A stretch of DNA of 40,731 bases from a virus: positions 1-40,731 of the IMG/VR virus record IMGVR_UViG_3300042923_001815; one strand, written 5' to 3'. Below the pieces are notes generated by a model that made no database searches, had not been told where the DNA came from, and saw only the letters and a list, made by a program, of their open reading frames with translations. Position numbers and translations under genes: made by a program. Positions 30,761 through 38,420 of the stretch are shown here, piece by piece; the stretch's first letter is position 1, and the number at the start of each line of letters is the position of its first letter.

Positions 30761-31135
30761 CTACTCAAAATCCAGCTCAGATATCCAACAGCCATAGTCA
30801 GCAAGCTGCTCTCCTTCTATCCATCCATCAACCGGTAGTATGCTTGGGAACCAAATAGGCTTAAATACCAAGCTTCCCTTTTCTTTGTAATATAGGTCTT
30901 GTCCAATCTTATAGTATTCTGTTATATAGATTGCGTTGGTCCATCCTCCGTTGGGATAATGGATAAGCGTATATTTCCCGAAAACAATCTTCGGAGCTTC
31001 CACATGTTGCACGTTTGCTAATTGTTCCTCAAGCTTTTCCATCTTTACTTGTTCTATTGCAATTACCCCTACAAGTACAACTATAGCCATTACTAAACAT
31101 AGCAATATTACCTTTTCACGTGATATATAATTCAT
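30761..31135 (-). CDS. membrane-anchored hypothetical protein
   Basis: 124 residues. A single N-terminal TM (about 8-27), a short coiled coil (MEKLEEQLANVQ), then an exported beta-rich domain with aromatic residues (YTLIHYPNGGWTNAIYITEYYK). Positive residues before the TM predict an extracytoplasmic C-terminus. No family recognised. Confidence 0.6.
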   Translation of the reverse strand: MNYISREKVILLCLVMAIVVLVGVIAIEQVKMEKLEEQLANVQHVEAPKIVFGKYTLIHYPNGGWTNAIYITEYYKIGQDLYYKEKGSLVFKPIWFPSILPVDGWIEGEQLADYGCWISELDFE

Positions 31136-31167
31136 TAATAACCCTCCCTTAATTCTTTAATACTAGA

Positions 31168-32169
31168 TTAGCTGGCTTTTTCACTCATCTTACCAAGCAA
31201 TGTATTGATAGCATTCTTATATTTGCTATGTGTCTCTTGATCGGCGCCTTCTATTTCAGCTAGTACTCCGAGAAGCTTCTGAAAGTCTTTGACCAACTCA
31301 TCAAAATAGATTGAGAATTTCTCAGCTGCACTACCCATCAATGCTTTTCGTCTAAGGTTCTCAAGCTCTTTCTCAACTTCTTCTGGTACCTTTTCTATAG
31401 TCGCTACAGTGGCTTCAATTGGCTTTTCTTTGAGCTGCTTCTCCAGATCTAAAATCCTTTCACTTGCCCAGTTTAAATCACTCTCTGTTTTTTTCAGAGT
31501 CTCTTTCAATTGCTCCGCTCCCTCATTATCCCCAGCGTCTTCAGCAGCCTTTAGGGCTTCTCGTTCTTTCTTAAGTGCTTCCTGTAATCTCTTTACATCG
31601 GCTTGAGTTTCCCGGAGAACTTTTTCACTAGTCCTTTTTTCCGCTTCTGCCTTTTGCTTTTCTTCTAATAGCTGCAAAGCTTCTTTTGACTTGTCATTAG
31701 CTATTTTCTTGAAGTCCTCCATCTTATTAAGGGCCTCATCCCTCTCTTTGATTGCTTGCTGCAGCTCCCTAGTGGACATACTGTCCAAATCATTGTTTTC
31801 TATGAACTTTTCCCGCTCTTCTTCAGGCAGTCCAAGCAAGGAAATTGCTTGTGTGTAGCTCAAATTGGCAAGCGCTTGCGATTTTGCATTGTCACCCAAA
31901 AGGGTTAATTGCTCCGCTCCGTACTCTTCAAATATCCTCATTAGGTTGGTTGCTGTTCTTTGTGAATAATCTACTGATTCTTGCAACCATTTGCCCCATT
32001 CCCCATGAGCTACTAAAGTCTTAGCCTCAAGCAATCTACGTCCTATCTCTATACTGTTATATAGCATCATCTTTCTGGTCTGGTTCTTTATATTGTTTAT
32101 CTCAGCAGCTATTAGCTCAGGTGTCCTGGCCATAAGCATTGATGGATTGTTTACTGATAAATCATTCAT
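31168..32169 (-). CDS. DUF3102-domain coiled-coil protein
   Basis: 333 residues. Residues about 15-135 match DUF3102: ELIAAEINNIKNQTRKMMLYNSIEIGRRLLEAKTLVAHGEWGKWLQESVDYSQRTATNLMRIFEEYG. Residues 140-270 are a long charged coiled coil, and 280-330 a helical end. Such proteins occur in Firmicute mobile elements and phages near replication genes. Function unknown; the first part has the look of an HTH-containing, ParB/Kor-like module. Confidence 0.8.
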   Translation of the reverse strand: MNDLSVNNPSMLMARTPELIAAEINNIKNQTRKMMLYNSIEIGRRLLEAKTLVAHGEWGKWLQESVDYSQRTATNLMRIFEEYGAEQLTLLGDNAKSQALANLSYTQAISLLGLPEEEREKFIENNDLDSMSTRELQQAIKERDEALNKMEDFKKIANDKSKEALQLLEEKQKAEAEKRTSEKVLRETQADVKRLQEALKKEREALKAAEDAGDNEGAEQLKETLKKTESDLNWASERILDLEKQLKEKPIEATVATIEKVPEEVEKELENLRRKALMGSAAEKFSIYFDELVKDFQKLLGVLAEIEGADQETHSKYKNAINTLLGKMSEKAS

Positions 32170-32180
32170 GATTATCCTCC

Positions 32181-33782
32181 TTACGATACCTTAACTTTAT
32201 TTTTACTAGGCACTTTGATGTCAGAAGTATTGATTTGGATATTCGCTCCTTTGGCCCACTCTAGTATTGCATTGTTCAGTTCTGCATTTTGTGCGACTGG
32301 CTTGTTGCGATCGAGCTTTGCCTGTACTACTGCATTCTCTTTAATCTCCAAGCAAGCTGCCAATTTCCCTTTATCGTCCGCTACTAAAACAATCCACTTT
32401 GTATTATCTTTCATAGCTTGTCCATACGATGCCACACAGTTATGAAGTTCATGACCTGCAATTAGTAACTCTAATGATTCCTTGGGAAGGAAAAACGCTA
32501 ATCGTTGTTGCTGCATTGATAGCCTTTTGATAATATACTCCGGCACTTCAAATCTCATATTTTTATGATTCTGCATCTTATGTTTTATAGACATCCAGTC
32601 GTGCAGGTCTGCTAGCTTTACCTTCTCAGTTTTTATCAGCTCTTTATTTTCATCAGTAAGCTGCTCATAAAGCCGTTTGCAGTCCCAGAAGTTTAATTCC
32701 TTTTCCTCATTTAGCAAACGGACTATTCCAGGTTCTCCATATATGTGCTTCATTGCTTTTATAAAACTGTAAATTGATTTAAAATCTCTTGTATCATTTA
32801 ATTTAACAAGTCCCTTGTATAAGCCAATTGCACAATCATAGTTATCACAAAGGTCGAAGGCTTTTGCAATCAGCTTTGCTCCAAATGGGTTTTCGAATAA
32901 TAGCCTTCTTAATAGCGGCTTATCTGGCAGTCTGTGTGCAGTTAATAATGCTTTTATAAAGCTTGTCTTTTTTCTTGTCTGCTCAATAATGTTTTTCATG
33001 AAATCATATTTTGTAATTAAATTTCTATTCCAGAATGCCTCGATTTCCATAGTTCCATCTCGATAAGCAATAGGTAAATTCGGTGCATCTGGACAAGTTA
33101 CTCTGAATGCCATATTAAAGATTGGTAATAGGAATAAACCGTGATACTGACCTGGACTTACATACATTGATGCGACCTTATAACCTAGATACTTTTCAAG
33201 CTTCTTATGTACCGCTTCTCTTAGTATTTTCAGAATATGATTAAGCTCCTTTTTCTGCTTTTGGTTTGCTATGCTAAACGATTGAAAAAAGAATAGAATA
33301 CTTCTGTCGAATACTTCAAGCTTAAACTGATCCCCAAGCTCTAAAACTTCTTTTTCTGATCCAAATGATGATATTCTTGTAAATGTCACTGTTTGTTTTT
33401 CAATATCAAACTTAAAATTTTCTTTGTATCGATGTGTATTAACTTCCATATCTCCAACGAATTTGACTGTTTGACATGAAACTCCAAAAGTAATAGATGT
33501 TTTGAATTCGTTAACTGTGAGACGAACTTTATCTGGTACATTTACACCCCTGCCGATATAAGCTACATTATCATGATGCATCTCTCCGCAGTTCGGACAT
33601 ATAAACCAACTTCCAAATTCAACAGCTGGATAAGTTCCTGGCTTCCTTCCCCATGCAGCCATAAAAACTTGATTGCACTTATTGCAGAAATATTGGTATT
33701 TGTGTAAGCCATTTTTTAGATATCTCATATCCTCAGCATAGGCTGTAAACATTTTGGGAATTTCTACTGCAGCAATCAACAT
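32181..33782 (-). CDS. PcfJ-domain protein
   Basis: 533 residues. N-terminal zinc ribbon (FCNKCNQVF and ICPNCGEMH), a long central region, then the C-terminal PcfJ block LELLIAGHELHNCVASYGQAMKDNTKWIVLVADDKGKLAACLEIKENAVVQAKLDRNKPV. PcfJ proteins are encoded on conjugative plasmids and phages beside PcfK, as here. Function is unknown. It lies 12 bp downstream of the PcfK-like gene. Confidence 0.85.
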   Translation of the reverse strand: MLIAAVEIPKMFTAYAEDMRYLKNGLHKYQYFCNKCNQVFMAAWGRKPGTYPAVEFGSWFICPNCGEMHHDNVAYIGRGVNVPDKVRLTVNEFKTSITFGVSCQTVKFVGDMEVNTHRYKENFKFDIEKQTVTFTRISSFGSEKEVLELGDQFKLEVFDRSILFFFQSFSIANQKQKKELNHILKILREAVHKKLEKYLGYKVASMYVSPGQYHGLFLLPIFNMAFRVTCPDAPNLPIAYRDGTMEIEAFWNRNLITKYDFMKNIIEQTRKKTSFIKALLTAHRLPDKPLLRRLLFENPFGAKLIAKAFDLCDNYDCAIGLYKGLVKLNDTRDFKSIYSFIKAMKHIYGEPGIVRLLNEEKELNFWDCKRLYEQLTDENKELIKTEKVKLADLHDWMSIKHKMQNHKNMRFEVPEYIIKRLSMQQQRLAFFLPKESLELLIAGHELHNCVASYGQAMKDNTKWIVLVADDKGKLAACLEIKENAVVQAKLDRNKPVAQNAELNNAILEWAKGANIQINTSDIKVPSKNKVKVS

Positions 33783-33794
33783 ATCAACAACCTC

Positions 33795-34169
33795 CTACAA
33801 CAAATCTTCAAGCTTAATATCAAAATCTGCCGGTGCTTTCTTTTTAATTGCAGGCTCTGGTGTGCTCTGCTCCATGGCCACAGGTGCTGATGCATGAATC
33901 TCTGATTTTATTTCGAAATATTTCAAAACTATATTAAAGCCTTCCTCAGGTGTAAACATGCCACATCGGTTAACTTGTTTTTTTTGTGCTTCCTGCCTCA
34001 TAACATCAAGACTCTTACCTATGGACTTATTTGCTGCAAGTATTTTCTCTGCATCTTCATGGTTAGCATTAATATGTTGTAATAAGAATCTTCCTACTGT
34101 CTGAATATAAGGATCCTTACTGTTTTGGTTCATTTCATTATTTATCTTTGCTAGTGCTTGATTAAGCAT
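33795..34169 (-). CDS. PcfK-like protein (AcrIIA9 family)
   Basis: 124 residues. IQTVGRFLLQHINANHEDAEKILAANKSIGKSLDVMRQEAQKK and CGMFTPEEGFNIVLKYFEIKSE fit the PcfK-like family, to which the Cas9 inhibitor AcrIIA9 belongs. The Pro/Ala-rich linker and DFDIKLEDLL tail are typical of the clostridial versions. Whether this homologue inhibits Cas9 is not known. The assignment is supported by the PcfJ gene immediately downstream. Confidence 0.6.
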   Translation of the reverse strand: MLNQALAKINNEMNQNSKDPYIQTVGRFLLQHINANHEDAEKILAANKSIGKSLDVMRQEAQKKQVNRCGMFTPEEGFNIVLKYFEIKSEIHASAPVAMEQSTPEPAIKKKAPADFDIKLEDLL

Positions 34170-34182
34170 TAAATTACCTCCC

Positions 34183-34587
34183 TCAATTTTTCATCTCTAA
34201 ATATTCTAATATCACTTTTGTTGCTGCTTCCCAGCCTTTACAAACTGTTGTGCAATATCCTTGCTCACTCAATGCTGCCAACCAAGAGTCTTGATTCTCA
34301 GTTGTGATATTGCCTTTCTGTTTTTTAAGCTCTATATATAATCCATGATACTTTCCTCGTGGTACCGGTAAGTGAACATCAGGCACACCAGCTTTTACCC
34401 CTTCAGCTTTTAACCTTTTGGCTGTTGTGATATTCCGCTTCCCTCCATTTGGAATGTGATACATCAATCTCAATTCTGGGTGAGCCGCTTCGGAATATGC
34501 TGCCCATCTAAAAAGGCATATTTGTTCAACACTCTCACTTGGTGCTGGCAGCTGTGTTTGTCTTGGCTTAGTCTGTTTTGTTCCCAT
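34183..34587 (-). CDS. VRR-NUC domain nuclease
   Basis: 134 residues. Shows ESVEQICLFRWAAYSEAAHPELRLMYHIPNGGKR, LKAEGVKAGVPDVHLPVPRGKYHGLYIELKKQKG with the PD...ExK catalytic set (D, E, K), and QDSWLAALSEQGY. VRR-NUC proteins are small PD-(D/E)xK nucleases of the Holliday-junction resolvase type, common in phage replication modules. It overlaps the DUF4406 gene by 20 bp. Confidence 0.9.
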   Translation of the reverse strand: MGTKQTKPRQTQLPAPSESVEQICLFRWAAYSEAAHPELRLMYHIPNGGKRNITTAKRLKAEGVKAGVPDVHLPVPRGKYHGLYIELKKQKGNITTENQDSWLAALSEQGYCTTVCKGWEAATKVILEYLEMKN

Positions 34588-34900
34588 TACTCACTAAAGC
34601 TCCTTCCTGCCCAATCCCATTTTCATAAAAATCTATTTCCTTTGACTTTTGGCCAGCGTATACCATTTCAAGTTTTGCACCTTTACTTTTTATCCAATCC
34701 GGAAGAAATACAACCGCTTCACAGGCATCTATCATTGCATAACAGATTGGCATGTAAACTTCCCATGGAAAGCCCTCAGGTAATATCGCTGGGGACATTA
34801 CCAAGTGTCCTTGCTTTTCCAGTTCCTTCTGTGCGGCTTCAAACTTCCTCTTATAATTTGGATCTCCGGTAATCTTGCCCGCTATGTATATTTTTTTCAT
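34568..34900 (-). CDS. DUF4406 (nucleoside 2-deoxyribosyltransferase-like) protein
   Basis: 110 residues starting MKKIYIAGKITGDPNYKRKFEAAQKELEKQGHLVMSPAILPEGFPWEVYMPICYAMIDACEAVVFLPDW and then SKGAKLEMVYAG: the Rossmann-like fold of nucleoside deoxyribosyltransferases (DUF4406). It may act on nucleotides or be a structural relative. It overlaps the Rep stop by 4 bp. Confidence 0.88.
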   Translation of the reverse strand: MKKIYIAGKITGDPNYKRKFEAAQKELEKQGHLVMSPAILPEGFPWEVYMPICYAMIDACEAVVFLPDWIKSKGAKLEMVYAGQKSKEIDFYENGIGQEGALVSNGNKTD

Positions 34901-35760
34901 TCCCGCTTCCTCCTCGTTTTATTTTCTTTAGCTTCATTTGCCCTCATCCTTGCATATAGGTAAGCACCTGAGACATAATCGCTATATTTCACATTTATGT
35001 CGTTGAATTTATAGCCTTTATAAATTTTTTCAAAGATGGCAGCTGCTTCATTCTGATTCCTGGCTATTTTTTCTGCTTGCCGCTTGGTTATCTTATGATC
35101 AGCTATTGTTATTTTGGGTTCCTGCAAATTTCTACTAGCACACCATCGTTTGGTACCCTTTGGGTCCTTGGTGATGTATCTGGCAATACCTTCTAATCCG
35201 AATTCATTTGGCTGTAGCCGGCGAGCATTTGCATAACCCTTCCCCCAAAGTTTTTCTGCTACATCCCTATCCATTGAGTTCATCAGCATATGATGGTGAA
35301 CTCTCTTCTTTTTTCCGTCTGTATCAAATTCAATGACATATATGTACTTAAGCTCAGGTAATCCATTTTTTCGGCGATACTCTCTTACCCTGCGTATGTA
35401 ATTTTGTATATCCTTTCTTGCCTGCTCTTCATCCGGAGGAGATCCTTTATAGGTAAGGTCAATTGCTAAATCTTCATCTGTGAAATTAGTATTGATTTTC
35501 CTGATAATATTTTTCTTGGCATTTTTATCGTTTAGGTTTTTTTGGACCTTGCGAGATTCTATTTCTTTTTTTGCCCTGGTTGCTTCACTTCTGTTTTTCC
35601 ATAATGGATAAATTTCACTTTCAAGCATCTTTCCAGATTTTATTGTTTTGACCCTATATGTGAAAATATCCTTGCTTCTTAAATTTTCAAATTTTTCTTC
35701 TTTACCATCTTCAAATGCTTTATCAAAAATATCTAAATATATTTCACTGCTAAACGGCAT
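34897..35760 (-). CDS. HUH-type rolling-circle replication initiator (Rep)
   Basis: 287 residues. HUH-family motifs: motif 1 region FTDEDLAIDLTYKG (93-106), motif 2 HHH at 155-157 (KKRVHHHMLMN; metal-binding His), motif 3 ARYITKDPKG with the candidate catalytic Tyr195 and Lys198. It resembles the Rep_ORF2/G2P-type phage replication proteins. It would nick one strand at an origin hairpin and prime rolling-circle synthesis. A run of hairpins just upstream (35803-35926) is the candidate origin. ATG follows GGGGG by 13 bases. No phage polymerase or DnaC-type loader is in the window, so this may be the main initiator. Confidence 0.82.
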   Translation of the reverse strand: MPFSSEIYLDIFDKAFEDGKEEKFENLRSKDIFTYRVKTIKSGKMLESEIYPLWKNRSEATRAKKEIESRKVQKNLNDKNAKKNIIRKINTNFTDEDLAIDLTYKGSPPDEEQARKDIQNYIRRVREYRRKNGLPELKYIYVIEFDTDGKKKRVHHHMLMNSMDRDVAEKLWGKGYANARRLQPNEFGLEGIARYITKDPKGTKRWCASRNLQEPKITIADHKITKRQAEKIARNQNEAAAIFEKIYKGYKFNDINVKYSDYVSGAYLYARMRANEAKENKTRRKRE

Positions 35761-35802
35761 ACTATTTTCATTCCCCCTTGCTTTTTTATAATTAAGGGTT
35801 AA

Positions 35803-35926
35803 GGGTATCGTAACGTTGATAAGTTAATACCCATTACAAGCCCGCAATACGCTCAAATACAGCGTATTTTGATTGACTTTATGCCGTAAAACTGCTATGC
35901 TTTTATTAGGATTTATAACAGTTTTA
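35803..35926. other. candidate replication origin (three hairpins upstream of rep)
   Basis: GGGTAT..TAAC/GTTAATACCC (35803-35832, 10 bp with a 2-base bulge); AATACGCT/AGCGTATT (35846-35868, perfect 8-bp stem, 7-base loop); TAAAACTG/CAGTTTTA (35887-35926, 8 bp, 24-base loop). All lie in the non-coding space between rep and the preceding mini-gene, where an HUH origin is expected. The nick site cannot be called. Confidence 0.45.
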
Positions 35927-35944
35927 TCCAAAGTCTTTAGTCAT

Positions 35945-35979
35945 AAGCACCTTGTATTTGGTAGATACAAGGTGCTTTT
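35945..35979 (+). terminator. perfect 13-bp hairpin upstream of the origin region
   Basis: AAGCACCTTGTAT, loop TTGGTAG, ATACAAGGTGCTT, then TT. The T-tract is short in the plus direction and absent in the minus, so it may be a terminator insulating the origin region or another origin element. Confidence 0.5.
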
Positions 35980-35988
35980 CATTTACCC

Positions 35989-36120
35989 TTATTTTCTAGG
36001 TTCTGTTGAATTTCTGCTATCAATGGAAAGCGTGTCCTGTACAACTATCTCAGCTCCCTCGTCACAATCGCACTTTTCACCTGGATCAAGATGTGCTCCG
36101 CATTCTGGACAAATATACAA
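35989..36120 (-). CDS. 43-residue zinc-ribbon mini-protein
   Basis: TTG start after AAGGAGGTG. Sequence begins (M)YICPECGAHLDPGEKCDCDEG, a C-x2-C / C-x-C zinc knuckle followed by an acidic-polar tail. Such tiny proteins are common next to replication genes of Firmicute phages. Function unknown. Confidence 0.7.
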   Translation of the reverse strand: MYICPECGAHLDPGEKCDCDEGAEIVVQDTLSIDSRNSTEPRK

Positions 36121-36132
36121 TCTAACACCTCC

Positions 36133-36288
36133 TTACTTTTTATTTAGTATCTTTCTTCTACTGGACTTCCGATTTACTACTTCCATGATGTCCGGTGTGT
36201 CTTTAACAACCAACCAATTATCAGGATCTAGCTTATGGCCTTCTATAAAGATTTTCTGTTTTACCCTTGGCCGCTTCCCGTGCTTCAC
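36133..36288 (-). CDS. DUF6906-type small basic protein
   Basis: 51 residues, GTG start overlapping the previous stop (GTGA). Begins KHGKRPRVKQKIFIEGHKLDPDNWLVVKDTPDIMEVVNR, the recognisable pattern of a small conserved Firmicute phage family (HGKRP, L-PDNWLVVKDTP, VHR-like). Ends with a basic tail. Function unknown. Confidence 0.75.
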   Translation of the reverse strand: MKHGKRPRVKQKIFIEGHKLDPDNWLVVKDTPDIMEVVNRKSSRRKILNKK

Positions 36289-36497
36289 CTTACCACCTCT
36301 TTTACAAAGGTTTTGATTTCATTTGCCAGAGCCTGAATAAGAATGAACAAGAAAGGGATTAGCAGTTCTCCACCAGCTGCGTTATATCCCCGCTCTCGGG
36401 AAGCTGCTTTAACAGCTATAGGTAAAATCAAAAGACCCAAAACAAAAACTGTTATGTATGGAATGGTTGTCCTATTTATGAGCCTGAATTTTTTCAT
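36285..36497 (-). CDS. two-TM small membrane protein
   Basis: 70 residues. Hydrophobic segments at about 11-28 and 45-60 with a polar linker (SRERGYNAAGG). Basic N-terminus. GAGGTGAAAAACTG precedes the ATG. No family recognised; perhaps a superinfection-related or holin-like early membrane protein. Confidence 0.6.
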   Translation of the reverse strand: MKKFRLINRTTIPYITVFVLGLLILPIAVKAASRERGYNAAGGELLIPFLFILIQALANEIKTFVKEVVR

Positions 36498-36516
36498 CAG
36501 TTTTTCACCTCATCTC

Positions 36517-36639
36517 CTATTTTTTCATTTCAGATCTACAGATGCTGCAGCTGTTCTTACCCTTGTGAACTATGATGTCGTTAGCTTGTCCACAGAACAC
36601 ACAGGATGGTTCGTACTTTCTGAGGATAATGTTAACTAT
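36517..36639 (-). CDS. C4 zinc-ribbon mini-ORF without a standard start codon
   Basis: The reading frame encodes KYEPSCVFCGQANDIIVHKG and then SCSICRSEMKK: two CxxC pairs of a classic zinc ribbon, which strongly suggests a real protein. However there is no ATG, GTG or TTG between the upstream in-frame stop (TAG at 36654-36652) and the first cysteine. The listed start (ATA) is arbitrary. It overlaps the preceding gene's end, so reinitiation at a rare start, or a decayed start codon, is possible. Confidence 0.35.
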   Translation of the reverse strand: MVNIILRKYEPSCVFCGQANDIIVHKGKNSCSICRSEMKK

Positions 36640-36907
36640 GTAGTAGTCTGTCTATCTCTGTTAGTTTGTCTTTTTCATTGAGTCCTGCGAACCACTTTCT
36701 GTATTCTGAGTTAATATCTCTTAGTACAGGCCTGTTATTTTCTATACCTATAACCCTATTAATCTCATTGATGTTGATTACCCAGCAGCCCTCTATCTTA
36801 CAACCTTTTATTATTCCTTTATTTAGCCAGTTTGTTAGTGTCTGCTTATCAACACCAATCATCTGTGCAGCTTCTGATGGTCTGTATGCAAGTCTCTTTT
36901 CTTCCAT
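36632..36907 (-). CDS. MerR/excisionase-like HTH protein
   Basis: 91 residues. Winged-helix HTH_17 pattern: AYRPSEAAQMIGVDKQTLTNWLNKGIIKGCKIEGCWVINI, then a helical C-terminus. It may be an excisionase (Xis) or an early regulator. It lies far from the integrase, so the Xis role is uncertain. Confidence 0.75.
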   Translation of the reverse strand: MEEKRLAYRPSEAAQMIGVDKQTLTNWLNKGIIKGCKIEGCWVININEINRVIGIENNRPVLRDINSEYRKWFAGLNEKDKLTEIDRLLHS

Positions 36908-36942
36908 GGCTTCACCTCCTGCTCTTTATTTTTGTGATGTGC

Positions 36943-37134
36943 CTATCCCAAGAACTCACAATCACTTGGGCAAAGTCTGCATTGCTCATTACATGTAAAC
37001 CCCGGGCAACCATCTTCAGTTCTCAGACTGTCAAACTCACAAAAATCAGCATCTTCTAATGACTCCCCTATATCGCAAAACAAGCAAATGCCATCTTCTC
37101 CTGCACAAATTACGTTCTGCCTTTTATCTGCCAC
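36943..37134 (-). CDS. cysteine-rich mini-protein with nine Cys
   Basis: 63 residues, GTG start after GGAGGG. Nine cysteines including C-x2-C (ICLFC) and CNEQCRLCPSDC. The spacing could hold an iron-sulfur cluster or two zinc ions; acidic between. No family recognised. Confidence 0.65.
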   Translation of the reverse strand: MADKRQNVICAGEDGICLFCDIGESLEDADFCEFDSLRTEDGCPGFTCNEQCRLCPSDCEFLG

Positions 37135-37171
37135 AATATCCCTCCTAAAAATCTTGTGATGCGCACCATTT

Positions 37172-37597
37172 TTATCCTTTAAGTAAGGTCTGCAGCATAT
37201 TAATCTGAGCCTCCAGTTCTGATATCCGTTTCTTCAACTTAACTTTTTCCCCGGATTTATCAAACCACTCACGTATTTTATTAACTAATGGTGATTCAAA
37301 CTCTCCGCACCTTTGGTCAAGCGCGTACAAGTTTAACCCGCACTTTTCCGGGTCTATGTCAATTTCGGATGCTATTAGGTCTATTACTGCTTTCGCTGAT
37401 TTCCATCGCTTATCATACAAAGCGGTACTTTTATCCTTAAATGCACACATGCTAACATACTCATCGCCTGTGTATGTTTTGTCGCGCAACTTATCATAAT
37501 AATCTGTTGGGCGGTCAAAATCACTATGTGGAATCTTAATACCGCTCTGGTCAATCACATATTCCGTTTTGGTTAAGTTTTCAAAAAGTTCACTCAT
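37172..37597 (-). CDS. hypothetical early protein with C-terminal coiled coil
   Basis: 141 residues. Central alpha/beta part (YTGDEYVSMCAFKDKSTALYDKRWKSAKAVIDLIASEIDIDP) and C-terminal coiled coil (VKLKKRISELEAQINMLQTLL). Strong AAGGAGG site. No known family. Confidence 0.6.
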   Translation of the reverse strand: MSELFENLTKTEYVIDQSGIKIPHSDFDRPTDYYDKLRDKTYTGDEYVSMCAFKDKSTALYDKRWKSAKAVIDLIASEIDIDPEKCGLNLYALDQRCGEFESPLVNKIREWFDKSGEKVKLKKRISELEAQINMLQTLLKG

Positions 37598-37641
37598 TTT
37601 AAAACCTCCTTCTAAGTCACATTTTTATCCAAGCCTTGACC

Positions 37642-38127
37642 CTAATTATTAAGTTCATTCCTACTCCTTGCTATAAGAATCTCTTCAAGCCTATCTGCAT
37701 CATATTGTCTGCCCTTAAAATTACTAAAGCTAGGTTTTGCTGCAGGCTTATTATATTGTTTAGTTTTGTTTAGTTTATTAATAGGGCCTGTCTGCACGAC
37801 AACTTGTGAGACAACTTGCGGGACAGTTTGTGAGACACATTGTGCGTCTATCAGACTCACAAGGCGGTATACTGCTGACTGATTCCCGGAGCGTGAATTC
37901 CAAGTTATTCTTCCTTTTTGTGCAAGCTCATTGCGAGCTCTCTCGATGGTCTTTTTACTCATCCCTGTTTTAAGTTCTAAAACTGATATGGCTACAGCAA
38001 ACTCTCGTTGCCAACCTGCCTTATTGTTGATATGCATCAGCGCATACCAGAGACCAATTGCATGTTCAGACATAGGATTTGTTTCGAGCCAATCGTACAG
38101 AGAATTTATCTCTATTAGGTAGTTCAT
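37642..38127 (-). CDS. phage replication-module HTH protein (DnaD/replisome organiser N-terminal-like)
   Basis: 161 residues. Residues about 1-95 form a winged HTH resembling phage replisome organisers: EHAIGLWYALMHINNKAGWQREFAVAISVLELKTGMSKKTIERARNELAQKGRITWNSRSGNQSAVYRLV. A Gln/Val-rich linker and basic C-terminus follow. It lacks a clear DnaC-interacting domain. It could help the HUH Rep at the origin. Confidence 0.7.
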   Translation of the reverse strand: MNYLIEINSLYDWLETNPMSEHAIGLWYALMHINNKAGWQREFAVAISVLELKTGMSKKTIERARNELAQKGRITWNSRSGNQSAVYRLVSLIDAQCVSQTVPQVVSQVVVQTGPINKLNKTKQYNKPAAKPSFSNFKGRQYDADRLEEILIARSRNELNN

Positions 38128-38155
38128 CAGATCACCTTATATTAAGAGATCCCCT

Positions 38156-38362
38156 TTACTCATCCTCACATTCATCACAATCAATTAAATCATTAGGTGT
38201 GCAGCCTAGAGCTTTGCAAAGTCTACAGATAGTCTTTATTGTAGGATCATACATACCTTTTTCCATTTCACTTATGTGGCTTCTTGATAGACCACTAACC
38301 ATACCGAGCTTTCTTTGACTCCAACCTCTCGCTCTCCTTACCTCAGAGAGCTTTAATCTCAC
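38156..38362 (-). CDS. XRE-family HTH regulator
   Basis: 68 residues, GTG start after AGGAGG. HTH: LSEVRRARGWSQRKLGMVSGLSRSHISEMEKGMYDPTIKTICRLCKALGC, then an acidic CDECEDE tail. Likely an early or antirepressor-side regulator. Confidence 0.87.
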   Translation of the reverse strand: MRLKLSEVRRARGWSQRKLGMVSGLSRSHISEMEKGMYDPTIKTICRLCKALGCTPNDLIDCDECEDE

Positions 38363-38420
38363 TCTTAGTACCTCCTAAAATTTTTCATTCATGCAAAATC
38401 GAATGAGTGAGATACTATAT

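Noticed and set aside
36632-36907. Definite excisionase call for the MerR-like protein
   Set aside because: The fold fits, but the gene is in the early operon far from int; only a general HTH call is justified.
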